The notes beneath the pieces were generated by a model. It made no database searches, was not told where the DNA came from, and was given only the letters and a program-made list of their open reading frames with translations. This document shows positions 9,053 through 19,071 of a DNA stretch of 64,000 nt, piece after piece (the stretch's first letter is position 1; each line of letters starts with the position of its first letter). Source of the stretch: Larkinella sp. C7 (GTDB taxonomy: Bacteria > Bacteroidota > Bacteroidia > Cytophagales > Spirosomataceae); assembly GCF_006149005.1 (NCBI RefSeq), contig NZ_VBSL01000018.1:60977-124976 (forward strand), given 5' to 3'. The position numbers and the translations under genes are program-made.

Positions 9053-12000
9053 TTCGTCTGGGCTTCCCGGAAAACGAATAGATCGTAACCGAAACCGCCC
9101 CTTCCGGAACCACCAGCGTCCGTGCCGATTGCGATAAATACGTCGAGCCATACGGTAATTCCTGCTTCCGTTTCTGCCCGTTCGCCAGCGTAATTTCTGC
9201 CCAGGCATCGGTTGATTGCAACGGAATGACCCGCTGGCTTTTGCGGATAAGCTGGGCAAAGGCCAGCAGTGGCCCGGCATTCTGCGTCACCAAAACCAGA
9301 TTCTGACCGGTTCGGGTTGGCAACGTCGCCAGCCCTTTGGCATCGCCGGTCGCTGAAAAACCGCTTTGGGTGACTGGAACGGGCGCGAAGTTGCCTTTGC
9401 CGTCGCCTTTCAGATACAAGCCGATTCCCGCGTCATACCGCCCGATGGTCACTTCCGTTGCGTAAGAATTGCCGACGGCGAGCAGGTCCAGATTGCCGTC
9501 CTGGTCCACATCCAGGCTCGTCATTCCGAAGAGCGGAGCAAACTGGGCCTGCGTCGGCAGCGGTTTCAACGTAAACTTCCCGTGACCTTCATTTTGCAGG
9601 TAAACGCTTTCAAACCGTTCGCAGGTTAACACATACGCGCCGGTCAGTTCGTCTTTCGTGAACACATCGGCAAACGTTCCTTTGGCGTAGTCGGCGTATT
9701 TCAGGAAGCGCTTTCGCATAAACGTCATCTGGCCGATCAGCTCGTCGCGGGCGTGTGTCACCTGTTGTTTTCCATGAAGGTAATACGTCAAAACCGGGTC
9801 CAGCGTGCCGTTCTGGTCGAAATCCTTTGCGTAGACGGCAATCGGTTCGTTGGCGGTGGGCTGGTAGCGGCTGTTCCGTCCGCAATTGCCGAGTACGTAA
9901 TCGGTATCACCGTCGTTGTCGAAATCTCCGCTGGCGAGGCTGTTCCACCAGCCGGTCGTGTTCTGCAATCCAATCGAATTAGCGACGTTGGTAAACCGCC
10001 CTTTGTCATTTTTGAAAAATGTTACCGGCATCCACTCCCCGGCCACCATCAGGTCGATTTGACCGTCGTTATCGAAATCCGTCCACAAAGCCGCCGTCAC
10101 CAGGCCGATCCGACTCAACGCCTGGCCGCCAGCTTTTTCGGTGACATCCCTGAATTTCCCGCCCTCATTCCGCAGAAGGTAACTTCTGGCCGGTAACGGA
10201 TATTTGCCCGGATAAACCCGCCCGCCAATAAACAGATCGAGGTCGCCGTCGTGGTCATAATCAGCCGCAACGACGCAGGAACCGCTGTCGGTCATGCGGG
10301 GCAAGGCCGCCAAATCCCGGCTGAAATTTCCTTTGCCGTCGTTTCGATACAGTCGGGACTGGTAATAACTCGTCCCGGCCATCTGCTCGTTGCTGCCGCT
10401 GACCACCAGCAGATCGAGGTCTTCGTCACTGTCGGCGTCGAAAAGCAGCGTGCCCGTATCTTCGTACATGACGTCCTGATCGAAGGTTTTTCCGGTAAAC
10501 CGGCCGTCGGCGGTTTGGAGAAAAAACGTACCGGCATGACCCGCCGAACCGCCCACAAAAAAGTCGGATCGCCCGTCGCCGTTGACATCGCCCACCGCGA
10601 TACCGGGGCCGCTCTGCGAAAATTTGTGGGGCAACAGATGCTCCACTTTAAAGTCGGCGTACTCAGTTTCCTGGTGTTTGAAATCGATTCCCAAACGGGC
10701 CGCCACCTCCTCAAACAAAACCGGCCCTGGTTTTGCCGGTAAAACCGGCTTGGCAACCGCGTCCTGATGCCGGATGGTCAAGACCTGATTGGCTTTTACA
10801 TCCCGCAAAACCGTCTGCCGACCGTCTGCCCAACGAACCACGACGCTGTCGGCCACGGGGTTCGCTCCCAGCCCAACATGCAATATCGATTCCACGCTCG
10901 ACTGAAAACCGCGATAGGGCGAATTTTCCAGGTACTGCACTCCATTTTTACCCGCATATACCCACACTTTTGCACCCAGACCGGCGGTATTGAGCGAGTC
11001 ACCAATGAGTTTCATTCGCAGAAAATGATGTTTTTTCAGTTCGTTTGCGCGGTTTTTGTAAATAAAAGCCGGGTCGTCGATGTTGTTGATAATCAGATCC
11101 AGATCGCCATCGTTGTCCAGATCGGCGTAGGCAGCTCCGTTGGAAAAACTCAACTCGCGCAGCCCCCAGGCGTCGGATTTTTTGGTGAAGGTCAGGTCGC
11201 CACCCGGTCGGTCGCCACCGTTGTTCCGAAAAACGTAATTCTGAAGTTTGGACCCCTGCAATTCATCGACGGCGCGGAGCATGATGCGGTGCTGCTCGTG
11301 CTGGTTTTCGGGTAGCCGGTTGGGGGCGTCAGGCGAAGCGGCATATTTGTTATAGACCGAAAAGTCGCGGTTGGTGATGTCTTTCGGATAGCCGTTGCTG
11401 ATAAACAGGTCCTTATAACCGTCGTTGTCGAAGTCCGCCAGCAAGGGTGCCCAACTCCAGTCGGTGGCATGCACCCCGGCGAGTTGCCCGATTTCGCTGA
11501 AGGTGCCGTTGCCGTTGTTGAGTTGAAGCGTGTTGCGCATGTACGACGGCAAATAGCCCTGCGCCAGCGTCATCATGAATTTGTCGTAATTTTTGGCCCC
11601 GCTAAACAGCTTCTGCCGTTCGTTGTCTTCGGGCAGCATATCGACCACCAGGATGTCGGGCAAACCGTCGTTGTTGACATCGGCTACGTCGTTACCCATC
11701 GCAAAATTGCTGGTGTGTTTCAGGTATTTAGCCGCGCTTTCGGTGAAGGTGCCATTCTGGTTGTTGAGGTAAATGAAGTCATCGTCCACATAATCGTTGG
11801 AGACGTAAAGGTCGGGCCAGTGGTCGTTGTTGATGTCGCAGACGGCCACGCCCAGGCCGTAGCCATCGACCAGCAGCCCGGCCTGTTTCGACACGTCCGT
11901 AAAACGCCCGTTGCCGTTGTTGCGGAAGAGTTTGTCCGCGCTTTTGCCGGAGCCATCGGTTATTTTGGGGTGAATGACGCTGGTGTCCCAGGTTTCGTTG

Positions 12001-12581
12001 GCGTAGGTCGCAATGAAAAGGTCGAGGTCGCCGTCGCGGTCGTAATCCAGAAAAACCGCCATGGTGGAAAAGCCGGTGTAAGCAAGGCCGTATTGGGCCG
12101 CCCGTTCGGTGAACGTTCCGTTTTGGTTGTTGATATACAACCGGTTGGTCTGGCGCAATTCGCCATACACCCCCGCCGAACAAACGTATAAATCGGGATA
12201 GGTATCACCGTTGATGTCGGCTACGGCCACGCCGGTCGCCCAGTTGTCGCCCCGGATGCCGGCGGATTCGGTGATGTCTTTGAACGTCAGATTTCCCTGA
12301 TTAAGATACAGTCGGCTGGGCACCATGTTGCCGCTGAAAAAGAGATCCGGCAGACCGTCGAGGTTGACATCCAGCACGGCGACGCCCCCGCCGTTGTAGA
12401 CGTATTCGTAATCGATCAGATTGACGGAATCATTTTCAGTGATGGTGTTGGCAAACTGAATACCGGTTTTCCCGGCGGGAACCAGCTCGAAAAGGGGCGT
12501 TTCTTCGTTCCGGTTTTGGCAGGAAAAGAGGAACAGTAACCAGCAGAGCAAACAAAAACCGGTAGAAAACAGACTGCGCAT
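9039..12581 (-). CDS. VCBS/FG-GAP and ASPIC-UnbV repeat lipoprotein (CRTAC-like)
   Basis: About 1180 residues, predicted lipoprotein: hydrophobic signal then FLFSCQNR, with Cys as the likely lipidated residue. Many calcium-loop repeats (DVNLDGLPDLFFSG, DINGDTYPDLYV, DYDRDGDLDLFIA, DFDNDGYKDLFISNG and others) form two propeller-like blocks, separated near the middle by an ASPIC/UnbV-type segment (VVRWADGRQTVLRDVKANQVL). Such proteins often follow SusC/SusD genes in Bacteroidota; the role is probably surface binding. ATG 12581 is chosen; a TTG two codons upstream is possible. It lies downstream of SusD, separated by a large inverted repeat. Confidence 0.88.
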   Translation of the reverse strand: MRSLFSTGFCLLCWLLFLFSCQNRNEETPLFELVPAGKTGIQFANTITENDSVNLIDYEYVYNGGGVAVLDVNLDGLPDLFFSGNMVPSRLYLNQGNLTFKDITESAGIRGDNWATGVAVADINGDTYPDLYVCSAGVYGELRQTNRLYINNQNGTFTERAAQYGLAYTGFSTMAVFLDYDRDGDLDLFIATYANETWDTSVIHPKITDGSGKSADKLFRNNGNGRFTDVSKQAGLLVDGYGLGVAVCDINNDHWPDLYVSNDYVDDDFIYLNNQNGTFTESAAKYLKHTSNFAMGNDVADVNNDGLPDILVVDMLPEDNERQKLFSGAKNYDKFMMTLAQGYLPSYMRNTLQLNNGNGTFSEIGQLAGVHATDWSWAPLLADFDNDGYKDLFISNGYPKDITNRDFSVYNKYAASPDAPNRLPENQHEQHRIMLRAVDELQGSKLQNYVFRNNGGDRPGGDLTFTKKSDAWGLRELSFSNGAAYADLDNDGDLDLIINNIDDPAFIYKNRANELKKHHFLRMKLIGDSLNTAGLGAKVWVYAGKNGVQYLENSPYRGFQSSVESILHVGLGANPVADSVVVRWADGRQTVLRDVKANQVLTIRHQDAVAKPVLPAKPGPVLFEEVAARLGIDFKHQETEYADFKVEHLLPHKFSQSGPGIAVGDVNGDGRSDFFVGGSAGHAGTFFLQTADGRFTGKTFDQDVMYEDTGTLLFDADSDEDLDLLVVSGSNEQMAGTSYYQSRLYRNDGKGNFSRDLAALPRMTDSGSCVVAADYDHDGDLDLFIGGRVYPGKYPLPARSYLLRNEGGKFRDVTEKAGGQALSRIGLVTAALWTDFDNDGQIDLMVAGEWMPVTFFKNDKGRFTNVANSIGLQNTTGWWNSLASGDFDNDGDTDYVLGNCGRNSRYQPTANEPIAVYAKDFDQNGTLDPVLTYYLHGKQQVTHARDELIGQMTFMRKRFLKYADYAKGTFADVFTKDELTGAYVLTCERFESVYLQNEGHGKFTLKPLPTQAQFAPLFGMTSLDVDQDGNLDLLAVGNSYATEVTIGRYDAGIGLYLKGDGKGNFAPVPVTQSGFSATGDAKGLATLPTRTGQNLVLVTQNAGPLLAFAQLIRKSQRVIPLQSTDAWAEITLANGQKRKQELPYGSTYLSQSARTLVVPEGAVSVTIYSFSGKPRRITVS

Positions 12582-12639
12582 ATCCAATTAGTAGTACGGC
12601 TTGCATCGAACAAAAACTAACGGCTACGCTTGCAGGAGT

Positions 12640-12831
12640 TTTGTGCGTGTCCGATTTACCCGGGGGGGTAGAATGTTAATAGAAGAACCAAGTGAGATCG
12701 ATTACTAAGCCCCGGCAGGGGCGTTCTAAATTCATTTAACAACGTTAGGACGACACTGCCGGGGCTAAAAGATAGATAAGCTTTTTCCTATTAACATTCT
12801 ACCCCTCCGGGGTAAGTTGGACACGTACAAA
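12640..12831. repeat. nested inverted-repeat element 1
   Basis: A long two-level inverted repeat fills the gap between SusD and the VCBS gene. The outer arms, 12640-12682 and 12788-12831, pair over about 39 of 44 positions and share GGGGTAGAATGTTAATAG. The inner arms, about 12706-12728 and 12745-12768, share GCCCCGGCAG cores. RNA from either strand could fold into a long branched hairpin. No transposase, target-site duplication or ORF is visible, so it looks like a non-autonomous REP/MITE-like element or a structured intercistronic element. Confidence 0.8.
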
Positions 12832-12852
12832 GCTTTAGAGGCTAACCCTGTT

Positions 12853-14325
12853 TTACCAACCCGGATTCTGCTTCAGAACGCCTTTGTTGAGCAGAATCTC
12901 GTTTTCGGGGATCGGGAAATACAGCCGGTCCGGGCTGCTTGCTTTGACGATTTGCGCGGCATAAGCCGGATCCCAGCGCAGCAAATCCAGCCAGCGAACC
13001 CCTTCAAACATCAACTCCCGGCGTTTTTCGGCGCGGATGGCCTGCCGCATTTTTTCCGGCGTATCGACGTCGGCCAGGGTCAGCAGCGGAATCCCGGTGG
13101 TGCCGACGGGCAAGGTGGGCCGGAAGCGGTTGGCAAAGTTGGCATCCTGTGCGCGGGCGCGGAACGTATTCAGAATGGTCAAAACCGCCTGCTTGTTGGC
13201 TTCGTAATTGATCTCGTTGAGGGCTTCGGCTTTGTTGAAATAGATTTCGCCCAACCGCAACATCACGAGGTTGGCCCGCGCAATGCCTTCGTTGGCCCAA
13301 AGCGGCTGTGGCAAAAACTTGTTCGAGACTTTATCGTCCTTGATCGTGTATTCGTACCGCGCATCCTTGCGCGGTTTTTCGTATTGCGCCACGGCATCGT
13401 CGGTGGCCCGAAACTCGCCATTGCCGTAAAACCAGCCGTGGATTCCCATGTTGAAAAAACCGGGTCCGGCTTCGGCCTGAATTTCGAGAATGGCTTCGCC
13501 ACTGTTCTGATCGCCCAGAAACATCGTCGTCCACGGATTGACCAGCGAATACTGACCGCTGTTGATGATTTCGTCCGACAGCTTCACGACTTCCTGCCAG
13601 TTTTTTTCCTGTAACCGAATCCGCGATAAAAAGCCTTTGGCCGCCCATTTGCTGGCCCGCCCCCGGCGCTCGTTGGCCGAAAACTGCGTCATCGAATTGG
13701 GAAGGTTCGCTTCGGCCACCTGCAAATCCTTCACAACCTGCGCCAGCACTTCCGGCTGGGTCGAATTGGGAATCTGGTTGTCTTCGGGCAAGGCCCCCGC
13801 CGGAAAGTTCAGGATCAGCGGCACATTGCGCCACAGCATGGTCAGGTAATAATACGACAGTCCGCGAATGAAATGGGCTTCGCCCAGCACTTCATCCTTG
13901 CGCTTGTCGTTGGCCGTGGTGGCCCCCACAAACGCCGTCGGTGGAATATCCTTCACCTTTTCCAGAAAGAGGTTGGCGTTGGCGATGGTCACCCACGGGG
14001 CCTGAAAATACGATTCGGTGGTGCCGTGGTTGACGCTGGACATGTCGCCCCGGTTTTCCATGATGTAGCCGAACTTCCCGGCAGCCGTCGTCAGGTCATC
14101 GGAATTCATATCCAGTAACATGTACGTTCCAACGATATGATTTTCGGTAAACAGCCGGTTGTAGGTTCCGATCAGGCCCAATTCGGCATCGGTTCCGTTC
14201 GAGTAAAAACCGTCCTGCGCCAGTGCCGACTCGGGCTTCTGATCCAGCGTATTACAGCCATTCACTAGGAATCCGATCAGAAGAAGAGCCACCAGCCGAT
14301 AGCCTTTGTTGTGTATTTTTTTCAT
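12853..14325 (-). CDS. SusD/RagB-family nutrient-binding lipoprotein
   Basis: About 490 residues: lipoprotein signal ending FLVNGCNTL, then a SusD/RagB domain. Family features include SALAQDGFYSNGTDAELGL, GEAHFIRGLSYYYLTMLW, the TPR-like region with RASKWAAKGFLSRIRL, RLGEIYFNKAEALNEI and the C-terminal ekRRELMFEGVRWLDLLRW with the terminal NKGVLKQNPGW. It binds oligosaccharide or peptide at the cell surface and caps the SusC channel. The ATG at 14325 is preferred over a GTG two codons upstream. It lies 32 bases after the SusC stop, in the same operon. Confidence 0.95.
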   Translation of the reverse strand: MKKIHNKGYRLVALLLIGFLVNGCNTLDQKPESALAQDGFYSNGTDAELGLIGTYNRLFTENHIVGTYMLLDMNSDDLTTAAGKFGYIMENRGDMSSVNHGTTESYFQAPWVTIANANLFLEKVKDIPPTAFVGATTANDKRKDEVLGEAHFIRGLSYYYLTMLWRNVPLILNFPAGALPEDNQIPNSTQPEVLAQVVKDLQVAEANLPNSMTQFSANERRGRASKWAAKGFLSRIRLQEKNWQEVVKLSDEIINSGQYSLVNPWTTMFLGDQNSGEAILEIQAEAGPGFFNMGIHGWFYGNGEFRATDDAVAQYEKPRKDARYEYTIKDDKVSNKFLPQPLWANEGIARANLVMLRLGEIYFNKAEALNEINYEANKQAVLTILNTFRARAQDANFANRFRPTLPVGTTGIPLLTLADVDTPEKMRQAIRAEKRRELMFEGVRWLDLLRWDPAYAAQIVKASSPDRLYFPIPENEILLNKGVLKQNPGW

Positions 14326-14357
14326 GATCACTGCTGAAATCTAAAAGTTGGCAATGC

Positions 14358-17300
14358 TTAAAAAGAGATGTTCAGACCTAACGTGTAGGTTTTCGGCTGC
14401 GGGAAGGTGCCGTAGTCATACCCCATCGCCACGTTTCCGCCCAGACCCGAGCCGGTGAAATGGCTCACTTCCGGATCGTAACCGCTGTAGCGGGTGAACG
14501 TCAGCAGGTTGTTCGACGAGAAATAAAGGCGGGCCGAGGCAATCTGGAGTTTGCTGGTTACACTGCGGGGCAGGTTGTAGCCCAGCGTCAGGGTTTTCAG
14601 GCGCAGGTACGAACCGTCTTCGAGCCAGCCGTTGTGGGGCAGCAGGTTGTTGGCGCTTCGGTTGTCGTAGAACACCCCCGGATATGCCGTGACGTCGCCC
14701 GGTTTTTGCCACCGTTTGTCGAACGAAACCTGCGTTGTGTTGTAGCCGATCGTGGAATTGAGGTCGCGGTTCAGCCCTTCCATCCACTTCCGGGTCTGGT
14801 TGTAAATCTTGTTGCCATACGACCACTGGAAGAAAATGTTCAGATCGAAGCCTTTGTAACCGAACGTGTTGGTCAAACCGCCGATGTGTTTCGGGAGCGG
14901 ACTGCCCATAATCACCCGGTCGAGGCTGTTGACGGCCCCGCCCGATTTGTCCTGATCGACAATCACGACGGTGCCGTTTTCCGGGTTCACATTTTTCTCC
15001 CGTTCGTATACCCAGAATGAAATGGGTTGGCCTTCCCGAATCAGCGTGGCTTCATTGACCGCAATGTCCTGACCACCGATCAGTGAAAGCACTTTGTTGC
15101 GGTTCATGCTGAAATTCAGGTTCGTACTCCAGGAAAAAGCGCCGTTCAGGTTGATGGTATTGATGCCCAGTTCAAACCCTTTGTTCTCCATTTTTCCGAT
15201 GTTGGTCAGCGTCGAGCTAAACCCGGAGGTGCGGGGCAGCGGCAGGTTGAGCAACAGGTCCGTCGTTGTTTTAATGTAGTAGTCAGCGGTCAGGCTCAGG
15301 CGGTTATTCAGGAAACCGACATCGGCTCCGACGTTGAACTGGGCGGTTTGTTCCCACGAAAAATCGTCGTTCGGAATGTTGTTGGCCACCGCACCCAGCC
15401 GGTTCAGGTAATTGCGGCCCGTGTTGGCTCCTCCACCAACGCCGAAGGTGCCAATGTAGGAGTAGTTCCCGATCTCCTGGTTGCCGGTAATGCCGTAGCT
15501 CGCCCGGAATTTCAGGTTGCTGATGGTGGTAGACGACTTCATGAACTCCTCTTCACTGAGGTTCCAGCCCACCGACGCGGAGGGAAAAAAACCGTATTTG
15601 TTATTGGCCCCAAACCGGGATGAACCATCCAGACGGGCGTTGATCGATAGCAGGTATTTGCTCTTGTAGTTGTAGTTCAACCGCCCGAAATACGACGCAA
15701 TGCCCCAGGATTCGGCGTTTGAGGTCGACGTCAGAATGGTGGAACCGCCGTTGAGCGTCGTGACGTTTTTGCTGACAAAACCGCCGACGTACGAAAACGC
15801 TTCTTCCAGCCGCGACTCCTGAAAACTGGTGCCGAGCAGCGCCTGGAATTTGTGGTCTTTCCCCAGTCCGAAGTCATAAGTCAAATAGTTTTCGGTCAGC
15901 CACAACACTTCGTTGAAGTTCCGCACACTCCCGGTGCCGGTTCCGTTGCCCTGCACTGCTGCCTGGAACGGTTCGTAGAAAAAATCCTCGTTTTCGAAGC
16001 GAACATCGGTTCCCAACTGTGTCCGGAAACGGAGTCCCCGGATGATTTCCCACTCAGCAAACAGGTTGCCGATCAAGCGGATGGTTTTGTTGTCGAGGTG
16101 CTGCGCCAGGGCCATCGCCACCGGGTTGGCAATCAGCGGAGCCAGCGGATCGAAGGAATATTCGCCGTTGGGTAGCCGAATCGGAGTCGCCGGGCTGCGG
16201 GTCAGGGCTGTCGTCAACACCGGAGAACCGTAGAGGTGATTACCACCCGCGTCGGACCGGGGCGTTCCGTTGTTCCGCAGTCGGTTGTTATCGGTGTAGC
16301 TCACCATCAGGCTGTTGCCGATTTTTACTTTTTTATTGATGCGTTGATCAAGGTTGACCCGGAGGTTGTAGCGTTTAAAGCGGGAGTCGATCAGAATTCC
16401 CTGCTGGTCCATATACCCCGCGCTGAGCATATACTGCGTTTTTTCGGTGCCGCCCCGGGTCGAAATGTTGATGTTGGCGGTTGGAGCGGTTCGCAGCACG
16501 GCATCCTGCCAGTCGGTATTGGTGGTGGGGTTATTGATAAACGCCTGCGTAAAAACCGGTGCGGCTTTGATGGAAGCCAGCCCTTCGTTGGACAAAATGG
16601 CAAAGTCGGAAGCACCCAGTACGTTGTAGCGACCGGTGGCTTTGGAAAAACCGTAATAACTGGTAAGGTCAATTTGCTGCTTCCCGGCTTTTCCGCGTTT
16701 GGTGGTGATCAGCACGACGCCGTTGGCTGCCCGCGCCCCGTAAATGGACGTTGAAGCGGCATCCTTCAGGATTTCAATCGACTCGATATCCGCCGGATTG
16801 ATGTTCGACATCCCGTTGATGCGTTCTTCGCCGGTTTGCTGGTTGAAGGTCTGCGTATTGTTGATCGGCACGCCATCCACGACGTACAACGGTTCGTTGC
16901 CCGCTCCCAATGACGACGTTCCGCGAATCCGGATGGAAACCCCTCCGCCCGGTGCGCCGGTGTTGTTGGTCACCTGAACGCCCGAAGCCCGGCCCTGCAA
17001 CGCCTGATCCAGCCCAACGAGCGGCATGTCCTTGATTTCTTTGGCGGTAACCGTTGCAATGGCACTGGTCACTTCAGCCTTCGACTGCGTGCCATATCCC
17101 ACGACCTGGACTTCGCTCAACAGCCGCTCATCCGTCGCGAGCTGCACGTTGATGACCGACCGGTTGTTGATCGGAATTTCTTTGGAGAGAAAACCGATGT
17201 AGGAAAAAATCAGGGTTCCGTTGCCATTCGGCACCGTGAGCGTATAGTTCCCTTCGCCGTCGGTGGTGACCCCGGTGGTGGAGCCTTTAATGATGACATT

Positions 17301-17852
17301 CACGCCCACAAGGCCCTCGCCGTTGTCGGATGTTACACGTCCCCGCACCGTAATGGCGGTTTTCTGCTCCATGCGGGCCAGCAACATCGTGTTCATGCGG
17401 GCCTGCAAGGGATTAAAAAGGCTGTTGTCCAGCAGGGGCAGGGAGGTGGTTCGGGCGGCTTCGATTCCGTCGGGCCGGTTTTCTTTGCGGCTTTCTTTGG
17501 GCGGCACCACCACATACACATGTTCTTTGACCTTCTCGAAATGCAGATTCAGTGGTCCCAGCAAATTCTGGAGGGCGTCCTCAATTCGGGCGGGCGATTG
17601 GGTTTGTCGGGTCACAAACTTGTTCTCGACTGTCTGAAGGTTGTAGATCACCGAGGCATTGTACCGCGTACTCAGCTCATTCAGTGCCTGTTTGAGGGGC
17701 TTATGCAGGTCGGTGGCCAGCACTTTCTTATCGACCGGTGAGTTGTCAATGGAAGCCGTTACCTGGGCGTATGTGTATCCCTGCCAGCTACTGACGGCCT
17801 GGAGGAACAGGCACAACAATAGCTTGCTCAGCGTGTATCGGTTCTGCTTCAT
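14358..17852 (-). CDS. SusC/RagA TonB-linked outer-membrane transporter with STN domain
   Basis: 1164 residues. In order: signal peptide (to about 30), an STN/secretin-TonB domain (about 50-115, containing LKQALNELSTRYNASVIYN), a carboxypeptidase-regulatory-like domain (about 167-235, VRGRVTSDNGEGLVGVNV), a SusC-type TonB-box segment SEVQVVGYGTQSKAEVTSA, the plug (GLDQALQGRASGVQV, SIRIRGTSSLGAGNEPLYVVDG) and a long beta-barrel ending in TLGLNISF. The STN domain means it can signal to a FecR-type anti-sigma, and a fecR gene lies 12 bases upstream. It imports oligomers with SusD in a TonB-dependent manner. Confidence 0.96.
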   Translation of the reverse strand: MKQNRYTLSKLLLCLFLQAVSSWQGYTYAQVTASIDNSPVDKKVLATDLHKPLKQALNELSTRYNASVIYNLQTVENKFVTRQTQSPARIEDALQNLLGPLNLHFEKVKEHVYVVVPPKESRKENRPDGIEAARTTSLPLLDNSLFNPLQARMNTMLLARMEQKTAITVRGRVTSDNGEGLVGVNVIIKGSTTGVTTDGEGNYTLTVPNGNGTLIFSYIGFLSKEIPINNRSVINVQLATDERLLSEVQVVGYGTQSKAEVTSAIATVTAKEIKDMPLVGLDQALQGRASGVQVTNNTGAPGGGVSIRIRGTSSLGAGNEPLYVVDGVPINNTQTFNQQTGEERINGMSNINPADIESIEILKDAASTSIYGARAANGVVLITTKRGKAGKQQIDLTSYYGFSKATGRYNVLGASDFAILSNEGLASIKAAPVFTQAFINNPTTNTDWQDAVLRTAPTANINISTRGGTEKTQYMLSAGYMDQQGILIDSRFKRYNLRVNLDQRINKKVKIGNSLMVSYTDNNRLRNNGTPRSDAGGNHLYGSPVLTTALTRSPATPIRLPNGEYSFDPLAPLIANPVAMALAQHLDNKTIRLIGNLFAEWEIIRGLRFRTQLGTDVRFENEDFFYEPFQAAVQGNGTGTGSVRNFNEVLWLTENYLTYDFGLGKDHKFQALLGTSFQESRLEEAFSYVGGFVSKNVTTLNGGSTILTSTSNAESWGIASYFGRLNYNYKSKYLLSINARLDGSSRFGANNKYGFFPSASVGWNLSEEEFMKSSTTISNLKFRASYGITGNQEIGNYSYIGTFGVGGGANTGRNYLNRLGAVANNIPNDDFSWEQTAQFNVGADVGFLNNRLSLTADYYIKTTTDLLLNLPLPRTSGFSSTLTNIGKMENKGFELGINTINLNGAFSWSTNLNFSMNRNKVLSLIGGQDIAVNEATLIREGQPISFWVYEREKNVNPENGTVVIVDQDKSGGAVNSLDRVIMGSPLPKHIGGLTNTFGYKGFDLNIFFQWSYGNKIYNQTRKWMEGLNRDLNSTIGYNTTQVSFDKRWQKPGDVTAYPGVFYDNRSANNLLPHNGWLEDGSYLRLKTLTLGYNLPRSVTSKLQIASARLYFSSNNLLTFTRYSGYDPEVSHFTGSGLGGNVAMGYDYGTFPQPKTYTLGLNISF

Positions 17853-17864
17853 AAGGTGAACATC

Positions 17865-18938
17865 TTAAGGGTGATCGGATAAAGGAATGCTGTTTTCAAT
17901 GACAACCTGGTTATGGTTCCGGCTGATGCGCAGGTTCGACGACTTGGCCAATACCGTTAGCAGCACATCCAGGTTATCACTCGGAATGGTACCGACCAGT
18001 TTCTGGTTGGCTTTCACGTTGTCTTTGAAAATCACGTCGACGCCGTAGGTGTCTTCGATCATTTCGCCGACTTTATAGAGGGGCGTGTTTTCAAAAACCA
18101 GCACTTTATTCCGCCACGACGTCAGGGCTTCGGCATTCACCTGGTTTTTGATCACCTTTTTGTTTTTCCGGAAATATTCCACCGTTTCGCCGGGGACCAT
18201 CATCACCCGGCTGGTATCTTTCGCCGACATGATGTTGACCTTGACCTTGCCGGAATTGAGCACGACGTTGGTTTTGTCATTGCGGTTAAAAACGTTGAAC
18301 CGGGTTCCCAGCACTTCGACATCCAGGTCCGGCGTATGCACCACGAAGCGGGCGTGGTTCCGTTTGTGTTTTACGTCGAAAAACGCTTCACCATCCACCC
18401 AGACTTCCCGCTGGTGTTTCCCGTCCCAGTTCGGGGCGTATCGCAGTTGGGTGTTGCCGTTCAACGTCACCACAGAGCTGTCGGGCAGGGTGAAGGTGGC
18501 ATTTTCACCGTAGGCGGTTTGCAGCAGGATGGCGTCGTTCCGGGAGTGGCTCAGCCAGAAATACCCGGCAGCCGCCAGCAGCAGGAATCCGGCCAGCGAA
18601 GCGGCTATTCCCCGCCAGCGGTAAAACCACGGTTTCTCGTCCGCATCGGGCCACAGCGGAATCGTTGGTGCCGGGTTGTCATGCGCCCGAATGGTCGCCA
18701 GCAGCCGTTCCAGTTCCCGGTTTTTGTGCGGGTCTGAGGTGGTCAGTTTGTTGGGAGACAGCATCGAGACGAGCTCGATGGCGTCGTCGATGTCGCGTTG
18801 TTTTTCGGGATGTTGCCGGATGAAATCCTCCCAAAAGTGAATCTCGTCAGCCTTCGTGCGGTAGACGAAAGCCTGAAAAGATTCGTTGGTGGCAAAATCT
18901 TCGCTGGTATAGTGTATGAAATGGGATGACTGATGCAT
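17865..18938 (-). CDS. FecR-family anti-sigma/sigma regulator
   Basis: 357 residues: cytoplasmic N-terminal region (1-105), one transmembrane segment (about 108-127, GIAASLAGFLLLAAAGYFWL), a periplasmic FecR domain (TAYGENATFTLPDSSVVTLNGNTQLRY, VWVDGEAFFDV, EVLGTRFNVF) and a C-terminal DUF4974-like domain resembling STN (VLVFENTPLYKVGEMIEDTYGVDVIF). It relays occupancy of the STN-containing SusC to the ECF sigma factor encoded upstream. SusC follows after 12 bases. A nested inverted repeat separates it from the sigma gene. Confidence 0.94.
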   Translation of the reverse strand: MHQSSHFIHYTSEDFATNESFQAFVYRTKADEIHFWEDFIRQHPEKQRDIDDAIELVSMLSPNKLTTSDPHKNRELERLLATIRAHDNPAPTIPLWPDADEKPWFYRWRGIAASLAGFLLLAAAGYFWLSHSRNDAILLQTAYGENATFTLPDSSVVTLNGNTQLRYAPNWDGKHQREVWVDGEAFFDVKHKRNHARFVVHTPDLDVEVLGTRFNVFNRNDKTNVVLNSGKVKVNIMSAKDTSRVMMVPGETVEYFRKNKKVIKNQVNAEALTSWRNKVLVFENTPLYKVGEMIEDTYGVDVIFKDNVKANQKLVGTIPSDNLDVLLTVLAKSSNLRISRNHNQVVIENSIPLSDHP

Positions 18939-19071
18939 GACGAAAGCGCGTGGAAATACGAAAAAAGGCTGATTGGCAAACCGGTTCTTCTCCTCTTTTG
19001 CCTATAGGACAGCGCAAAAGCGGTTATATACTCAAACTTTTTTTAGCGGATCGATCCGGCGGTTTTGTGCC

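Noticed and set aside
12640..12831. Insertion sequence
   Set aside because: There is no transposase ORF, and the terminal arms are nested rather than simple terminal repeats; no clear target-site duplication was found.
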